A DNA stretch of 57,976 nt, from the NCBI GenBank assembly GCA_024684375.1, contig JAIKWZ010000057.1, positions 1 to 57,976 on the forward strand, in the 5' to 3' direction. How positions within the stretch are numbered: the first letter of the stretch is position 1; each line of letters starts with the position of its first letter. Source of the stretch: Clostridiales bacterium (GTDB lineage: Bacteria; Bacillota; Clostridia; Christensenellales; Aristaeellaceae). Of the stretch, positions 41,290 to 50,457 are shown in pieces. Under the pieces are notes generated by a model. That model saw only the letters and a program-made list of their open reading frames with translations, ran no database searches and was not told the DNA's origin. The position numbers were made by a program, and so were the translations under genes.

Positions 41290-41907
41290 TCACTGTTCTT
41301 CGAGCTGCGTACTGTCTGAGAGATCCCGGTCGGTTGACAGGACCTTCAGCGGATTGCCTGCAACGACTGAATTCGCAGCCACATCGCATTTCACAAAAGA
41401 TGACGCGCCGATCAACGTGTTGTCCCCTATATTGATACCGCCGATCACGGTCGAATTGGCGCAGATCGTGACATTGTTACCGATCATGGGCAGGGAACCG
41501 TGACTCTTTCCGACCACGGCAAACGGACCTACGGACAGATTCTTTCCGGCATGGGATACATAGACTACGCAAGAGTTATGGATGATCCGGAGCCCGCCTT
41601 CGATATCCCCCCCTATTTCGATCGCGGGCGATTCAGGGTAAAACATCAGGAATCGGTTGAAATACTTCATTGCTTTTTTGTTTCCGCTCTTCCTGATCCG
41701 AAACAGAAGCACAGAGCGAAAGCTGAGGCTTGTGAACAGTGTTTTTTCAAGCGATCGTTCCACATCCTCCGAACAGGATGGGCACAGTCTGGAAAGATCC
41801 TCTGTCACGATACTTTTCCAATGTGCATCCAATAAGTTGAACGCCATGACACCGCGCCGCAGCGCGTACTTTTTTATTGAACCTTTGATCCACTTCGCAA
41901 GCTGCAT
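41290..41907 (-). CDS. Left-handed beta-helix (hexapeptide) acyltransferase
   Basis: 205 residues from ATG 41907 (GAGGAAG 7 nt upstream; ATG 41964 lacks a site). The N-terminal helical part (about 1-95) recalls serine acetyltransferase-like CysE and polysaccharide O-acetyltransferases. It is followed by hexapeptide repeats: IEIGGDIEGGLRII, VSHAGKNLSVGPFAVVG, IGNNVTICANSTVIGGINIG, then TLIGASSFVKCDVAANSVVA and GNPLKVL. SHGSLP supplies a probable catalytic His. Next to a GtrII-like gene, surface polysaccharide acetylation is more likely than cysteine synthesis; this is inference. Confidence 0.85.
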   Translation of the reverse strand: MQLAKWIKGSIKKYALRRGVMAFNLLDAHWKSIVTEDLSRLCPSCSEDVERSLEKTLFTSLSFRSVLLFRIRKSGNKKAMKYFNRFLMFYPESPAIEIGGDIEGGLRIIHNSCVVYVSHAGKNLSVGPFAVVGKSHGSLPMIGNNVTICANSTVIGGINIGDNTLIGASSFVKCDVAANSVVAGNPLKVLSTDRDLSDSTQLEEQ

Positions 41908-42000
41908 TATGTCTTCCTCACAATAATTGATGCTTGTTATTCCCCGCGCCCCTGCTTCCGTCATGACAGACTCTCCCGGACTGCGATGGCCTTCCGGGAT

Positions 42001-43545
42001 CTATGTATCAGTATCTGAAAGCTTGACCACAAGAGTATCTCCTATCATCCGCGCGCAGCCCGGAGACGGGAAAGCCGGCATTTCAATGACTTCTTTCCTC
42101 CCTGCGATCGTTTGGGATTCCTTTGGTTCCGCCAGATTGATCGGATATCCCAGAATATTGTTCAGATACATGCGGTAATTGTTGTAATACATTATAGAGA
42201 TCTCATACTCCAATGTGCGTCCTTCAAGGAACTCATATCCAAGTTTTACAGTAGATGCCTTGGACTCTGATAAGGATCCCACAAGCGCGACCCTGGTCTC
42301 TCCGGGAACATAGCCGTCTGCCTGCTCCATATGAACCAGGACCCGCGTCATCAGGGAAAGGGTCTGCTTTTCTTCCACGTCCTTTTTCAGATAGACCTGA
42401 TTGGAATAGATCACACCCCAAAAAATCAGGATGCCCGCAAAAATGAGCGATGTTTTATAAAGAACATGCCTGATCCATTTATACTTATCAGGCGGTATAA
42501 GTTCAAAAAGCACGGCTATGACGATATACAGCATCCAGACAGGAAAAGTCAGCAGCGTATCGTTCCTGCCGTACAGTATAAAAATGAAATACGCCGCCAG
42601 AGGACATATCGCCAGCAGCAATACCGAAATGACGGTCATTGCGGTCTTTTTCTTTCTCAAATATAAAAACAGAAGGACCGCACAGATCAAAATGAGGGCG
42701 GCATTGATACATCCGGCCGGTATACTGTAAAAAGTCTCCGGCCTGAATATGTATTGGAACACAGACGCATATGCATTCGCGATCAGATCCAGCGGACGGA
42801 AACCGCCCGACAGTACTGTCGCGCTGGACACGCTGTTGTAACCGAAGGAGGGCGGGATCGAGACCACCGCGCATGCCGCCTTAAAGGAAACGTAGTAAAC
42901 GATAAGGCTCAGCGCGAAGGCCAGGATCATCATTGCGGCCGACCCGATCATCGCTTTTATCCTATCCCCGGACAGGCATCTTTTCAGCAGCCAGAGAACA
43001 CAGATCAGTATACATGCGTCTATATACGACTGATATAACGCAAGCGAAAGGACCAGGAATACAACGCCCGCCAGCTTTTTCGGTATCCCGCGCGCGACGG
43101 TCAGGCAATAGGCGCCGATCATACTGAACAGCAAGCTCAGCATGAAGACATCTGTCCATGGCAGGAAAGCCGCGTTTGTTATGGTGATCGAGGGAGCGAC
43201 GCAAAGCAGGCCGCAGAGCACGATTATCGACTTTTTTTTCCTGATCTCCAGTATTTCCACTATGATAATAATGCTTACCGCAAGATATACCGTCGCCAGA
43301 AAGCCGATCAGAAACGGCGGACAGACGCTCCCTCTGAAATACAGGTACAACGGCTGCAGCCAGCGTCCCCTGGCTATTTGTTTGGGAATATCCACCCCGC
43401 CGCGGAATATACCTAAGGAATCTGAGTTGAACGCGGCATTTGCGTAACGGTACAGGTGCGCAATCAGCGAAAAAATAAGAACAGACTGAAGAACAGTCTT
43501 TCTTCTTTTATCAAGCTTAAATACCGATCGCATTTTTGTTGACAT
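42001..43545 (-). CDS. GtrII-type polytopic membrane glucosyltransferase-like protein
   Basis: 514 residues with 10 or more helices; GGAGGG and GGAG precede the ATG. The pattern FNSDSLGIFRGGVDIPKQIA, then RGRWLQPLYLYF, NAAFLPWTDVFMLSLLF and LALYQSYIDACI follows the glucosyl transferase GtrII family, which adds glucose to surface glycans from lipid-linked donors. The C-terminal 90 residues (SLSESKASTVKLGYEF and onward) are an extracytoplasmic tail. Its own promoter is at 43645-43673. Probably works with the neighbouring acetyltransferase on a surface polysaccharide. Confidence 0.8.
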   Translation of the reverse strand: MSTKMRSVFKLDKRRKTVLQSVLIFSLIAHLYRYANAAFNSDSLGIFRGGVDIPKQIARGRWLQPLYLYFRGSVCPPFLIGFLATVYLAVSIIIIVEILEIRKKKSIIVLCGLLCVAPSITITNAAFLPWTDVFMLSLLFSMIGAYCLTVARGIPKKLAGVVFLVLSLALYQSYIDACILICVLWLLKRCLSGDRIKAMIGSAAMMILAFALSLIVYYVSFKAACAVVSIPPSFGYNSVSSATVLSGGFRPLDLIANAYASVFQYIFRPETFYSIPAGCINAALILICAVLLFLYLRKKKTAMTVISVLLLAICPLAAYFIFILYGRNDTLLTFPVWMLYIVIAVLFELIPPDKYKWIRHVLYKTSLIFAGILIFWGVIYSNQVYLKKDVEEKQTLSLMTRVLVHMEQADGYVPGETRVALVGSLSESKASTVKLGYEFLEGRTLEYEISIMYYNNYRMYLNNILGYPINLAEPKESQTIAGRKEVIEMPAFPSPGCARMIGDTLVVKLSDTDT

Positions 43546-43644
43546 GCTCCAATCCCTCCGGGGGGGGACCCGCCGCTCAAAGCGGACGGCTTTTCTCGCC
43601 GGCCTCCGCGGCCATCATGCTTTTTCTTTCGTTTCTCAGAGTAT

Positions 43645-43673
43645 ATTTTAAAAGAATGACCGAAGGATTTCAA
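43645..43673 (-). promoter_or_regulatory. Promoter of the GtrII-like gene
   Basis: Minus strand: -35 TTGAAA (43668-43673), 17-nt spacer, -10 TAAAAT (43645-43650), 100 nt upstream of the start. Between here and 43875 I see no other gene or site. Confidence 0.7.
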
Positions 43674-43901
43674 TAGGGCAAAAGCGTGATTCCTTCTCCC
43701 GTCCGCGTTCTTTTTGCCGTATCCTTTCCGGCTGCCGCGCCCGGATTATACTCTCGGCAGGGCAACGGTATCTGCTGCGGTTTCGTGAGCTTTATTCCTC
43801 CGGGCGGACCGGTGAAACAGGAAACGGCACGACCCGGAAGTCATGCCGTCCCAGCAAAACATCATAAAACTGTTTTTCGGCGGGATATATGCGGACCCTG
43901 T

Positions 43902-44741
43902 TCAGGAAACGGGCGGATACCCGATATAGTACATGCCGTCAGAGGCGACCAGCAGGCCGCGGTACATTTCGAGCCCGCCCAGCCAGCGTCCGTCTTCGTC
44001 ATAGAACCCGAACGAGTACGTGCCGCCCGTGACCATCGAAGCGTTGGCCTTGCCCATGACCAGGCCGTTCAATACCAGTTCGCGCACGCTCTCGTCCGCC
44101 GTCTCCTGCCAGATCGGGCCCTCCTCGCAATCGTTCAGGCACTCCTTGAGCACGGCCGAGCGCGCCCAGACCGGGTCAAGCCCGACAAAAGCGTATACGG
44201 GCACGGGAATAAAGCCCGCGGGGCCCATCTCGCCGCCGTAGCTGGTCACCTCAGGGAACAGGCGCCTCAGATACAGGTACAGGCTCTGGGCGTTGGGGTC
44301 CGTATTCTCGAAGACATCGTCGCCGGAGGAAGCCAGTTTGATCGCCTCGGTCTTCTCGCCGGAGTAACGCAGCGCCCATCCGGTCTCGGTGCCCGCGTCG
44401 CAGGCGGCGGGGCGGGCCTTTGTATCCTGAGCCTCGACGGACAAGATCAGTCCCTTAAGGTCGAACAGGTCGTTTGAGCCCAGCGTGCCTTTATGCTGCC
44501 TGAAATCTGACTTGCTGAGGTACGCCAGCTGTTCTTCCGTCGTCCGGGGCCAGCCTATGGCGGAAGCGCTGCCCTCGAGGGTGTAGACTTCGCCTTTTTC
44601 GTCGACCCAGCCCGCGCTCACGCGGTCGCCCCAGCCTTCCTGCTCGTACACGGTCAAAAGGATGATATCCGGAGCACTCTGCGCGTTCGCGGCGCCGCAA
44701 AACACGCACAGGGCAAGCAGCAGTATCAGCAGCTTCTTCAT
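43902..44741 (-). CDS. Secreted protein of unknown function
   Basis: 279 residues from ATG 44741 (GAGGGACG upstream). Signal peptide MKKLLILLLALCVFCGAANA-Q. The mature part has no recognised domain; notable stretches are DIILLTVYEQEGWGDRVSAG, PRTTEEQLAYLSKSDF, and EMYRGLLVASDGMYYIGYPP at the end. It looks like a compact extracellular alpha/beta protein. A partial, internally deleted copy lies 2.7 kb away at 41141-41245. Confidence 0.75.
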   Translation of the reverse strand: MKKLLILLLALCVFCGAANAQSAPDIILLTVYEQEGWGDRVSAGWVDEKGEVYTLEGSASAIGWPRTTEEQLAYLSKSDFRQHKGTLGSNDLFDLKGLILSVEAQDTKARPAACDAGTETGWALRYSGEKTEAIKLASSGDDVFENTDPNAQSLYLYLRRLFPEVTSYGGEMGPAGFIPVPVYAFVGLDPVWARSAVLKECLNDCEEGPIWQETADESVRELVLNGLVMGKANASMVTGGTYSFGFYDEDGRWLGGLEMYRGLLVASDGMYYIGYPPVS

Positions 44742-44821
44742 AAAACGTCCCTCCGATAAGGCATCATACTGTATTTGACGGCTTTCCGGGCCCGTATGTT
44801 TCACGGCAAAAAACCGCAGTG

Positions 44822-45229
44822 TCAGAGCAGTTTTCTGAGCGTGAGCACGTTATGCCCGTCTTTATACTCGTAAGCGACCTCGTCCATGAGCTTTTTGGTC
44901 ATGAATATGCCAAGCCCGCCTATCTGCCTTTCTTTGGCGCTGAGGGTCACGTCCGGGTCCGGCTTTGCCAGGGGATCGTAGGGCACGCCGCTATCGATGA
45001 ACGTGATCACCGCCGTACGGGGGGAGCCGCTTATCTCCACGCGCACCGTGGCGCTGCCCGTGCCGGGGGCATAGGCGTATGAAGCGATGTTTACAAATAT
45101 CTCTTCCGCCGCCACGCCCGTCTGCATCCGCGCTTTCATGGGGCAGAGGGCGTCCTCCAGCTCCGTTTCGATAAAATCCAATACCCTAGGCAGGTTGGCG
45201 GTGCTCGCTTCCAGCGTCAGTTCTTTCAT
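44822..45229 (-). CDS. RsbW/SpoIIAB-like serine kinase (anti-sigma factor type)
   Basis: 135 residues. HATPase fold of the GHKL class: N-box AAEEIFVNIASYAY, G1 FIDSGVPYDP, and G2 IGGLGIFMTKKLMDEV. Such proteins phosphorylate a STAS-domain antagonist and sequester a sigma factor or effector. The start overlaps the stop of the SpoIIE-type phosphatase gene (ATGA), so the kinase and phosphatase are co-translated. No STAS protein or sigma factor is in the window. Confidence 0.9.
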   Translation of the reverse strand: MKELTLEASTANLPRVLDFIETELEDALCPMKARMQTGVAAEEIFVNIASYAYAPGTGSATVRVEISGSPRTAVITFIDSGVPYDPLAKPDPDVTLSAKERQIGGLGIFMTKKLMDEVAYEYKDGHNVLTLRKLL

Positions 45230-47403
45230 GCGTTTTCCTCTTTCGCGGCGGGACCGCGGTATTCAAGGCAAAGCATGGTCAGATCGTCAAACTGCTCCGC
45301 GTCCCTGACGAACCCGTCCACCGAGGCGCGCACGTTTTTGAGCACCTCGCGGGGAGAGGCATCGGGCGCGGCGTTGAGCGCGTCCAGCATGCGGTCGAGG
45401 CCGAAGAGCCGCTTGTCGGCGTCTGTGGCCTCGGGTACGCCGTCGGTGTAAAGGAACAGCCTGCTGCCGGGCTCGAGGGTCAGGGTGTAATCTTTGTACT
45501 GTACTCCCGCCATGCCGCCGATGACGAGGCCGTGACGGTCCTTATACAGCTCGTACGCGCCGCCGGGCGTTTTGATAACCGGGTATTCGTGCCCGCCGTT
45601 GGCGGCGGTGATGATGCCGGTGGAGATCTCGAGTATCCCCAGCCACACGGTCACGAACATTTCCTCGCGGTTGTGGTCGCAGATGGATTTGTTGGTGTCG
45701 GTAAGGATACGCCCGGGGGACTTGCCCATCATGGCGTTGTTGGCCAGGATGATCTTGGACGCCATCATGAACAGCGCAGCGGGCACGCCCTTGCCGGACA
45801 CGTCAGCCATCACCATGCACAGGTGGTCGTCGTCGATCAGGAAATAGTCGTAAAAATCGCCGCCCACTTCCTTCGCGGGATCCATGCTGGCGAACAGATC
45901 GAATTCAGACCTTTCGGGGAAGGGCGGGAAGATGTTGGGCAGCATGTCCGCCTGTATGCGGGTGGCCAGCGCCAGCTCCGTGCCTATGCGCTCATTTTCG
46001 GCGGTTATGCGGGTGATCTGAGAGACATACTCCTTCGACCGCTCAGACATGGACGCGAACGTCTCGGCGAGGATCTCTATCTCGTCGCCCGTGCGGAAGC
46101 TGTCTTCCACTGTGAACACGCCGCCGTCCCCGAGCTCGTTGAGCTGCAGGGTCATGTGCTCAAGTGGCTTTACCACCCTGGAGGCGAGTATCAAAGCGGC
46201 GGAGATGGCCAGGACCACTATCAGAACGGTCGCGCCCAGGAACATGCGGAACGTCTTTTTCGCGCCCTGATTATAGATCTCCCTGGCGTTATCGTTTATG
46301 CTCTCGTACTGGGCGAGCATGGCCTCGGCAGGCCTCTGGGTGATCTCCTTTTCCACCACGGAGATGACCGTCCACCCCAGGGTCTCCAGCGGTGAGCCGA
46401 CAAGGTAGTACTCTTTGCCGTCTATGCTGATAAGCTCAAGGGGCGTACTTTCCTCGAGCGCGCGCGTCACGAATGAGGCCAGCAGCGCATTATCGCTCTG
46501 GCGCAGGTCCTCCGCTTCGTCGGAGAGGCCTGCCCGGAACACGCCTTCGTCCGCGGGAGAGAACAGCACCTGCCCGTTTTGATTTATCACGCAAAGGTAG
46601 ATGCCCTCCGAGGAGGTCCTTTCCACATAGTCGCTTATGGAGGTGAGGTATATGTCCGCCGCCACCACCGCCACCAATTCGCCGTCCCAGTATACGGGCG
46701 CGGCGCATTCCAGCATGGAATTGGGTGTGTTGGCGTCGGTCACCACGCCCGTGAACACCGTCTCTTTCGCGTTCGCCGCCTGGACGTACCATGGCCGTGA
46801 GCGCAGGTCCAGGTTCAGGGGCTCGCCGTCTTCGGAAAGGAACACGCCCGGCCTGTCGTTCACCAGCAGCATGCAGCCGTCCGCGGTGCCCACGAAACAG
46901 CTGCTCATCTTGTAGGAACTTTCGTACACGGCAAGCAGTATATCGCTCATGTTGGACACGGTGGCCAGCAGCCCGGAGAACGCCGGGTCCACGCCGTCCT
47001 CGTGTATGAGCTGGACGGAAGGAACGCCTTCGTTCGCTGAGGATGGAGGAAGAACCTCCCGCGAGGGAAGTAAGTCCTCATGTTCGAACAGCTGCTGCGC
47101 GAACGCCTGCAGCGTTATCACGCCGGTCCTCACGTCCGAGAACAGGTCGTCGGCGATGTACGCCTGCAGCGCGTTGGTGCGGGCCATTGAGGAGTCCAGC
47201 ACCGCCGCCATGGTCTGGGCGGAGATATCGTTTATGGACGCCTGCTGCTCGCTGCCGGCCTTCTGCACCACGCGGGACAGCTCACTTTGCTGGTAGGCCG
47301 ACATGGCCACGTACGTACCCACGAGCAACAGTATTATTATCAGCGCCAGGTTGAATATCTTCTGCTGGAGGCCGCCGATCTTTATGCCTAAAATCGTCTT
47401 CAT
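45226..47403 (-). CDS. SpoIIE/RsbU-type PP2C phosphatase with dCache sensor and HAMP
   Basis: 725 residues from ATG 47403 (GGGAG 9 nt upstream). Order: cytoplasmic tip and helix (14-36), extracytoplasmic double-Cache domain (about 37-405, with RSRPWYVQAANAKETVFTGV and LGWTVISVVEKE), second helix (425-447), HAMP (about 448-505), then a PP2C domain. The PP2C part has KEVGGDFYDYFLIDDDHLCM, VMADVSGKGVPAALFM, ANGGHEYP and LYTDGVPEA, with metal-binding Asp residues intact. It is a receptor whose extracellular ligand controls dephosphorylation of a STAS partner, opposing the adjacent RsbW-like kinase. Confidence 0.93.
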   Translation of the reverse strand: MKTILGIKIGGLQQKIFNLALIIILLLVGTYVAMSAYQQSELSRVVQKAGSEQQASINDISAQTMAAVLDSSMARTNALQAYIADDLFSDVRTGVITLQAFAQQLFEHEDLLPSREVLPPSSANEGVPSVQLIHEDGVDPAFSGLLATVSNMSDILLAVYESSYKMSSCFVGTADGCMLLVNDRPGVFLSEDGEPLNLDLRSRPWYVQAANAKETVFTGVVTDANTPNSMLECAAPVYWDGELVAVVAADIYLTSISDYVERTSSEGIYLCVINQNGQVLFSPADEGVFRAGLSDEAEDLRQSDNALLASFVTRALEESTPLELISIDGKEYYLVGSPLETLGWTVISVVEKEITQRPAEAMLAQYESINDNAREIYNQGAKKTFRMFLGATVLIVVLAISAALILASRVVKPLEHMTLQLNELGDGGVFTVEDSFRTGDEIEILAETFASMSERSKEYVSQITRITAENERIGTELALATRIQADMLPNIFPPFPERSEFDLFASMDPAKEVGGDFYDYFLIDDDHLCMVMADVSGKGVPAALFMMASKIILANNAMMGKSPGRILTDTNKSICDHNREEMFVTVWLGILEISTGIITAANGGHEYPVIKTPGGAYELYKDRHGLVIGGMAGVQYKDYTLTLEPGSRLFLYTDGVPEATDADKRLFGLDRMLDALNAAPDASPREVLKNVRASVDGFVRDAEQFDDLTMLCLEYRGPAAKEENA

Positions 47404-47608
47404 CCCTATGTCTCCCGGGCAGGCGCGCCGCGCCTGCTCACGTCTGCCAAAGTATGGCACGGTCAGCTCACACGTTCCTGAGCCGAGCGCCGCGATACGG
47501 CGCTTCAGCGGGGACATTATACCCAAAACACGCCCTTATGTCAAACAAATTGCGGCTTTGGGCGCGATTTTACGGCCGATCACCGTACCTGAATGCGGCA
47601 GGGCGTTA

Positions 47609-47638
47609 TTGACAAGCGAAGCGGCGGGGCTGTAAAAT
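47609..47638 (+). promoter_or_regulatory. Promoter of the 47.6-53.1 kb operon
   Basis: -35 TTGACA (47609-47614), 18-nt spacer, -10 TAAAAT (47633-47638). It lies so close to ATG 47647 that the transcript would be nearly leaderless. Confidence 0.6.
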
Positions 47639-47646
47639 ATAGGTAT

Positions 47647-49086
47647 ATGAATGGGAGCGCGCGCGTTAAGGCAGAAGAAAACGAAACAGGCATACAGACC
47701 CTGTCGGAAACCGCTCCGGAGGGGTCAAAAGAAAGCCTGACCGGTAAGGCCGCCTTTGCCCAAAGGCTGCTTGTTTCCGTGTACATATTCGTCGCGGTCT
47801 ACCACGCGGTGATGAGCATGCTCAGCCTGTTCAGCTTTTTCAGCGACATGTCGGCGTTCAGGTACACGGAGCTTGGCCTGTTCGCCGCGCTGGGCGCATG
47901 CGTGCTTTACTGCCTGCGTGTGTGCCGTCCGCGTATCCGCCTGAGTGCGGAACCGGCGCTGCTTGCAGGGATGCTTGTGTGGCTGGGCGTGTCCTGCCTG
48001 GTGATGAGCCTGCGCTACGGGGTGAACGCGTTCGTGTTCAACCGCATACAGCTGGCGGACACCGCCGCGGAAACGCTGGTGTTTTTCCCTCTGGGTGCGG
48101 CGTGCGGGCGCGGAAGAGCGCGCCGCGCGCTCAAAGCCGTGCTGGCGGCCGCCATGGCGTGCTGGACGGCATTCGTCGTGGTGGCGCTGATAAAAGCGTT
48201 CACAGGCGGGATCATCGAGATGCCGGGCGGCAGGAACGTGGGGATGTACAATAACACGCTGTGGCTGGGCAACCACCACAACTTTTCCGCCGCGGTGGAG
48301 ATGCTGTGCTTCCTGCTGTGCGTGATAATGGGCATAATGGCCAAAAAGCGCCTTTCCAGGGGCGCGTTCCTGCTTTTCGCGTCGGTGCATTTCTGCGCCC
48401 TGGTGCTCACCAACAGCCGCACCGCGCTGATCTCCGCGCTGTTCGGCCTGGCCCTGACGCTGGGGGTGTGCGTCCGGTGGGCGTACAAAGTCAGAAAAAC
48501 GGGGCGGGGCGGCAAAAAACGCTGGACGGCGGCGGCGCTGCTGTGCGTGATACTGATCCTGGCTGCCGTGCTGTCCAGGCAGGTGCCGTTTTTGCGGCTG
48601 GATGATGAGGAATTCTATTTCAGGGAGATAGTCGACTCCACCTTCTCCACCCTGAACGGGCGCACGCTGATCTGGTCGAGCGCGCTGGAAGGCACGCTGA
48701 GCGACGCGCAGCGCATATTGACGGGGGTGACACCGGCGGGCATCACCAAGCTGATATCAGACGCGTCCATGGGGGAGGTTGCGCACGCTCCCCACGCGCA
48801 CAACCATTTCATACAGCTGCTGGCGGCGCTGGGCGTCCCCGGGCTGTGCGCGTTCTGCGCCTGGCTGTTCCTGATACTCAAGACCGGCGCGAAGCAGGCG
48901 TTAAGGGGCGACAGGGAGACGATGTTCATTCTGGCGGTGATCCTTTCCGTGCTGCTTTCCAACTTCACCGAAGCGCTCATCATGTTTTTCGAAACGGTCA
49001 ACGGGCATGCGTTTTTCCTGCTGTGCGGCGTGATATACGGCAAAAAGCTCCGGGACGCGCGGTCCCGGCCAAAGGAGGACGTATGA
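47647..49086 (+). CDS. O-antigen ligase/polymerase-like membrane protein (Wzy family)
   Basis: 479 residues from ATG 47647; a longer frame exists upstream but would cross the promoter. About 11 helices. The Wzy_C-type core contains LWLGNHHNFSAAVEMLCFLL, VLTNSRTALISALFGLAL, a large loop with NGRTLIWSSALEGTLSDAQR, and APHAHNHFIQLLAALGVPG. The HNHF motif and the NSRTA helix are typical. It would polymerise or ligate a surface glycan. First gene of a six-gene forward run; no ribosome binding site is clear. Confidence 0.85.
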   Translation: MNGSARVKAEENETGIQTLSETAPEGSKESLTGKAAFAQRLLVSVYIFVAVYHAVMSMLSLFSFFSDMSAFRYTELGLFAALGACVLYCLRVCRPRIRLSAEPALLAGMLVWLGVSCLVMSLRYGVNAFVFNRIQLADTAAETLVFFPLGAACGRGRARRALKAVLAAAMACWTAFVVVALIKAFTGGIIEMPGGRNVGMYNNTLWLGNHHNFSAAVEMLCFLLCVIMGIMAKKRLSRGAFLLFASVHFCALVLTNSRTALISALFGLALTLGVCVRWAYKVRKTGRGGKKRWTAAALLCVILILAAVLSRQVPFLRLDDEEFYFREIVDSTFSTLNGRTLIWSSALEGTLSDAQRILTGVTPAGITKLISDASMGEVAHAPHAHNHFIQLLAALGVPGLCAFCAWLFLILKTGAKQALRGDRETMFILAVILSVLLSNFTEALIMFFETVNGHAFFLLCGVIYGKKLRDARSRPKEDV

Positions 49087-49718
49087 CGGATACGAAACTC
49101 AGGGTGCTGATACTGAACGGAAGCCCCAGGGAGATGGGCAATACCGCCCTGGCGCTCGGGGAAATGGAAAAGGTGTTCGCCCAGGAGGGCGTGGAATACG
49201 AGACCGTGCCCTTGGGCAGGCTGGCGGTAAGGGGCTGCGCGGCGTGCGGCAGCTGCGCCAAAACGGGCAGATGCGCCTTTGACGACATAGTCAACGAGCT
49301 CGCGCCCAGGTTCGAGGCGGCGCAGGGACTGGTCGCAGGCTCGCCCGTGTACTACGGCAGTGTCAACGGCACGCTTTTGTCCGTGCTGCAGAGGCTGTTT
49401 TATTCCACCCGTTTCGACAAGAGCATGAAGGTGGGCGCCGCCGTGGTGTGCGCCCGCAGGAGCGGCTGCACCGCCGCGTTCGACGAGATCAACCGCTTTT
49501 TCACCATCTCCAATATGCCCGTGGTGTCCAGCCGGTACTGGAACAACATCCACGGCGGCGCGCCCGGCGAGGCGGCGCAGGACGCGGAGGGCCTGCAGGT
49601 CATGCGCCTTCTGGCGAAGAACATGGTGTTCCTGATGCGTTCCATAGCTTTGGGCAAACATGAGGCCCCGCTTCCAGTGGAAGACGGGCCGCGCGTCTGG
49701 ACGAATTTCATCCGCTGA
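49083..49718 (+). CDS. NADPH-dependent FMN reductase-like flavoprotein
   Basis: 211 residues, ATGA overlap with the preceding gene; GGAGGACGT upstream. Flavodoxin-like fold: LILNGSPREMGNTALALGEM phosphate loop and SPVYYGSVNGTL. The CAACGSCAKTGRCAFDD cysteine motif is typical of the iron-sulfur-flavoprotein-like and NADPH-dependent FMN reductase group in Clostridia. Substrate unknown. Confidence 0.88.
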   Translation: MTDTKLRVLILNGSPREMGNTALALGEMEKVFAQEGVEYETVPLGRLAVRGCAACGSCAKTGRCAFDDIVNELAPRFEAAQGLVAGSPVYYGSVNGTLLSVLQRLFYSTRFDKSMKVGAAVVCARRSGCTAAFDEINRFFTISNMPVVSSRYWNNIHGGAPGEAAQDAEGLQVMRLLAKNMVFLMRSIALGKHEAPLPVEDGPRVWTNFIR

Positions 49719-49735
49719 GGCTTTAAGGATACGGC

Positions 49736-50449
49736 ATGTACGCGGCGGTAGCATTTACGGCGCTTTTGGCGGGGCTTATCCAGGGCATAGCGGGTTTCGG
49801 CAGCGGGCCGGTGCAGATGATGACCTATCCGCTGTACTGGCCAGTGCCGGTGGCGGCGGCGGTGTCGGTGTGCGTGTCGGTGCCGCTGAACCTGAACATG
49901 ACGCTCTCCTACTTAAAGGAGATCCGCTGGAAAAAAGTGCTGCTGCCCATCGTGCCCTACATGGCGGTGTGCTCGGCGGCGATAAGCTTTTCACTGAGTA
50001 TCGAACAGACGCTCATAAAGCGCCTGTTCGGCGTGTTTTTGATAACTCTTTCGGTCTACTACATGTTTTTCAGCCGCGGCGGCAGGCGGAAGCTGAGCCT
50101 TCCCCTCACGGCGGCGTACATACTCGTGTCCGCGCTGTGCGACGCGTTTTTCGGCATAGGCGGGCCGCTCATGGTCATCTATTTCCTGAATAAAACGGAC
50201 TCCACAAAGGAATATCTGGGCAGCGCGGCGGCGTTTTTCCTGATAAACGGGGTGTACAACAGCGTGTTCAGGCTCGCGGGCGGCATCCTTTCCGCGGCGG
50301 AGCTGCCCTTTGTGGGCGTGGGCGCGGCCGCGATACTGGCGGGGGTCAGCCTTGCCCACGTTTTCGCGAAAAAGCTGAACGACGCGCTGATCAAAAAAGC
50401 CGTGTACGTGATGATAGGCCTGACGGGCATATTCAACCTGTTCGCCTGA
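49736..50449 (+). CDS. TauE/SafE family permease
   Basis: 237 residues, 7-8 helices. The two family repeats are seen as LAGLIQGIAGFGSGPVQMMT and SALCDAFFGIGGPLMVIYFL. This family exports sulfite, sulfoacetate or other anions. Located between a flavoprotein and an amidohydrolase, with no sulfur genes nearby, so the substrate is open. Confidence 0.9.
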   Translation: MYAAVAFTALLAGLIQGIAGFGSGPVQMMTYPLYWPVPVAAAVSVCVSVPLNLNMTLSYLKEIRWKKVLLPIVPYMAVCSAAISFSLSIEQTLIKRLFGVFLITLSVYYMFFSRGGRRKLSLPLTAAYILVSALCDAFFGIGGPLMVIYFLNKTDSTKEYLGSAAAFFLINGVYNSVFRLAGGILSAAELPFVGVGAAAILAGVSLAHVFAKKLNDALIKKAVYVMIGLTGIFNLFA

Positions 50450-50457
50450 GGAGGAAC

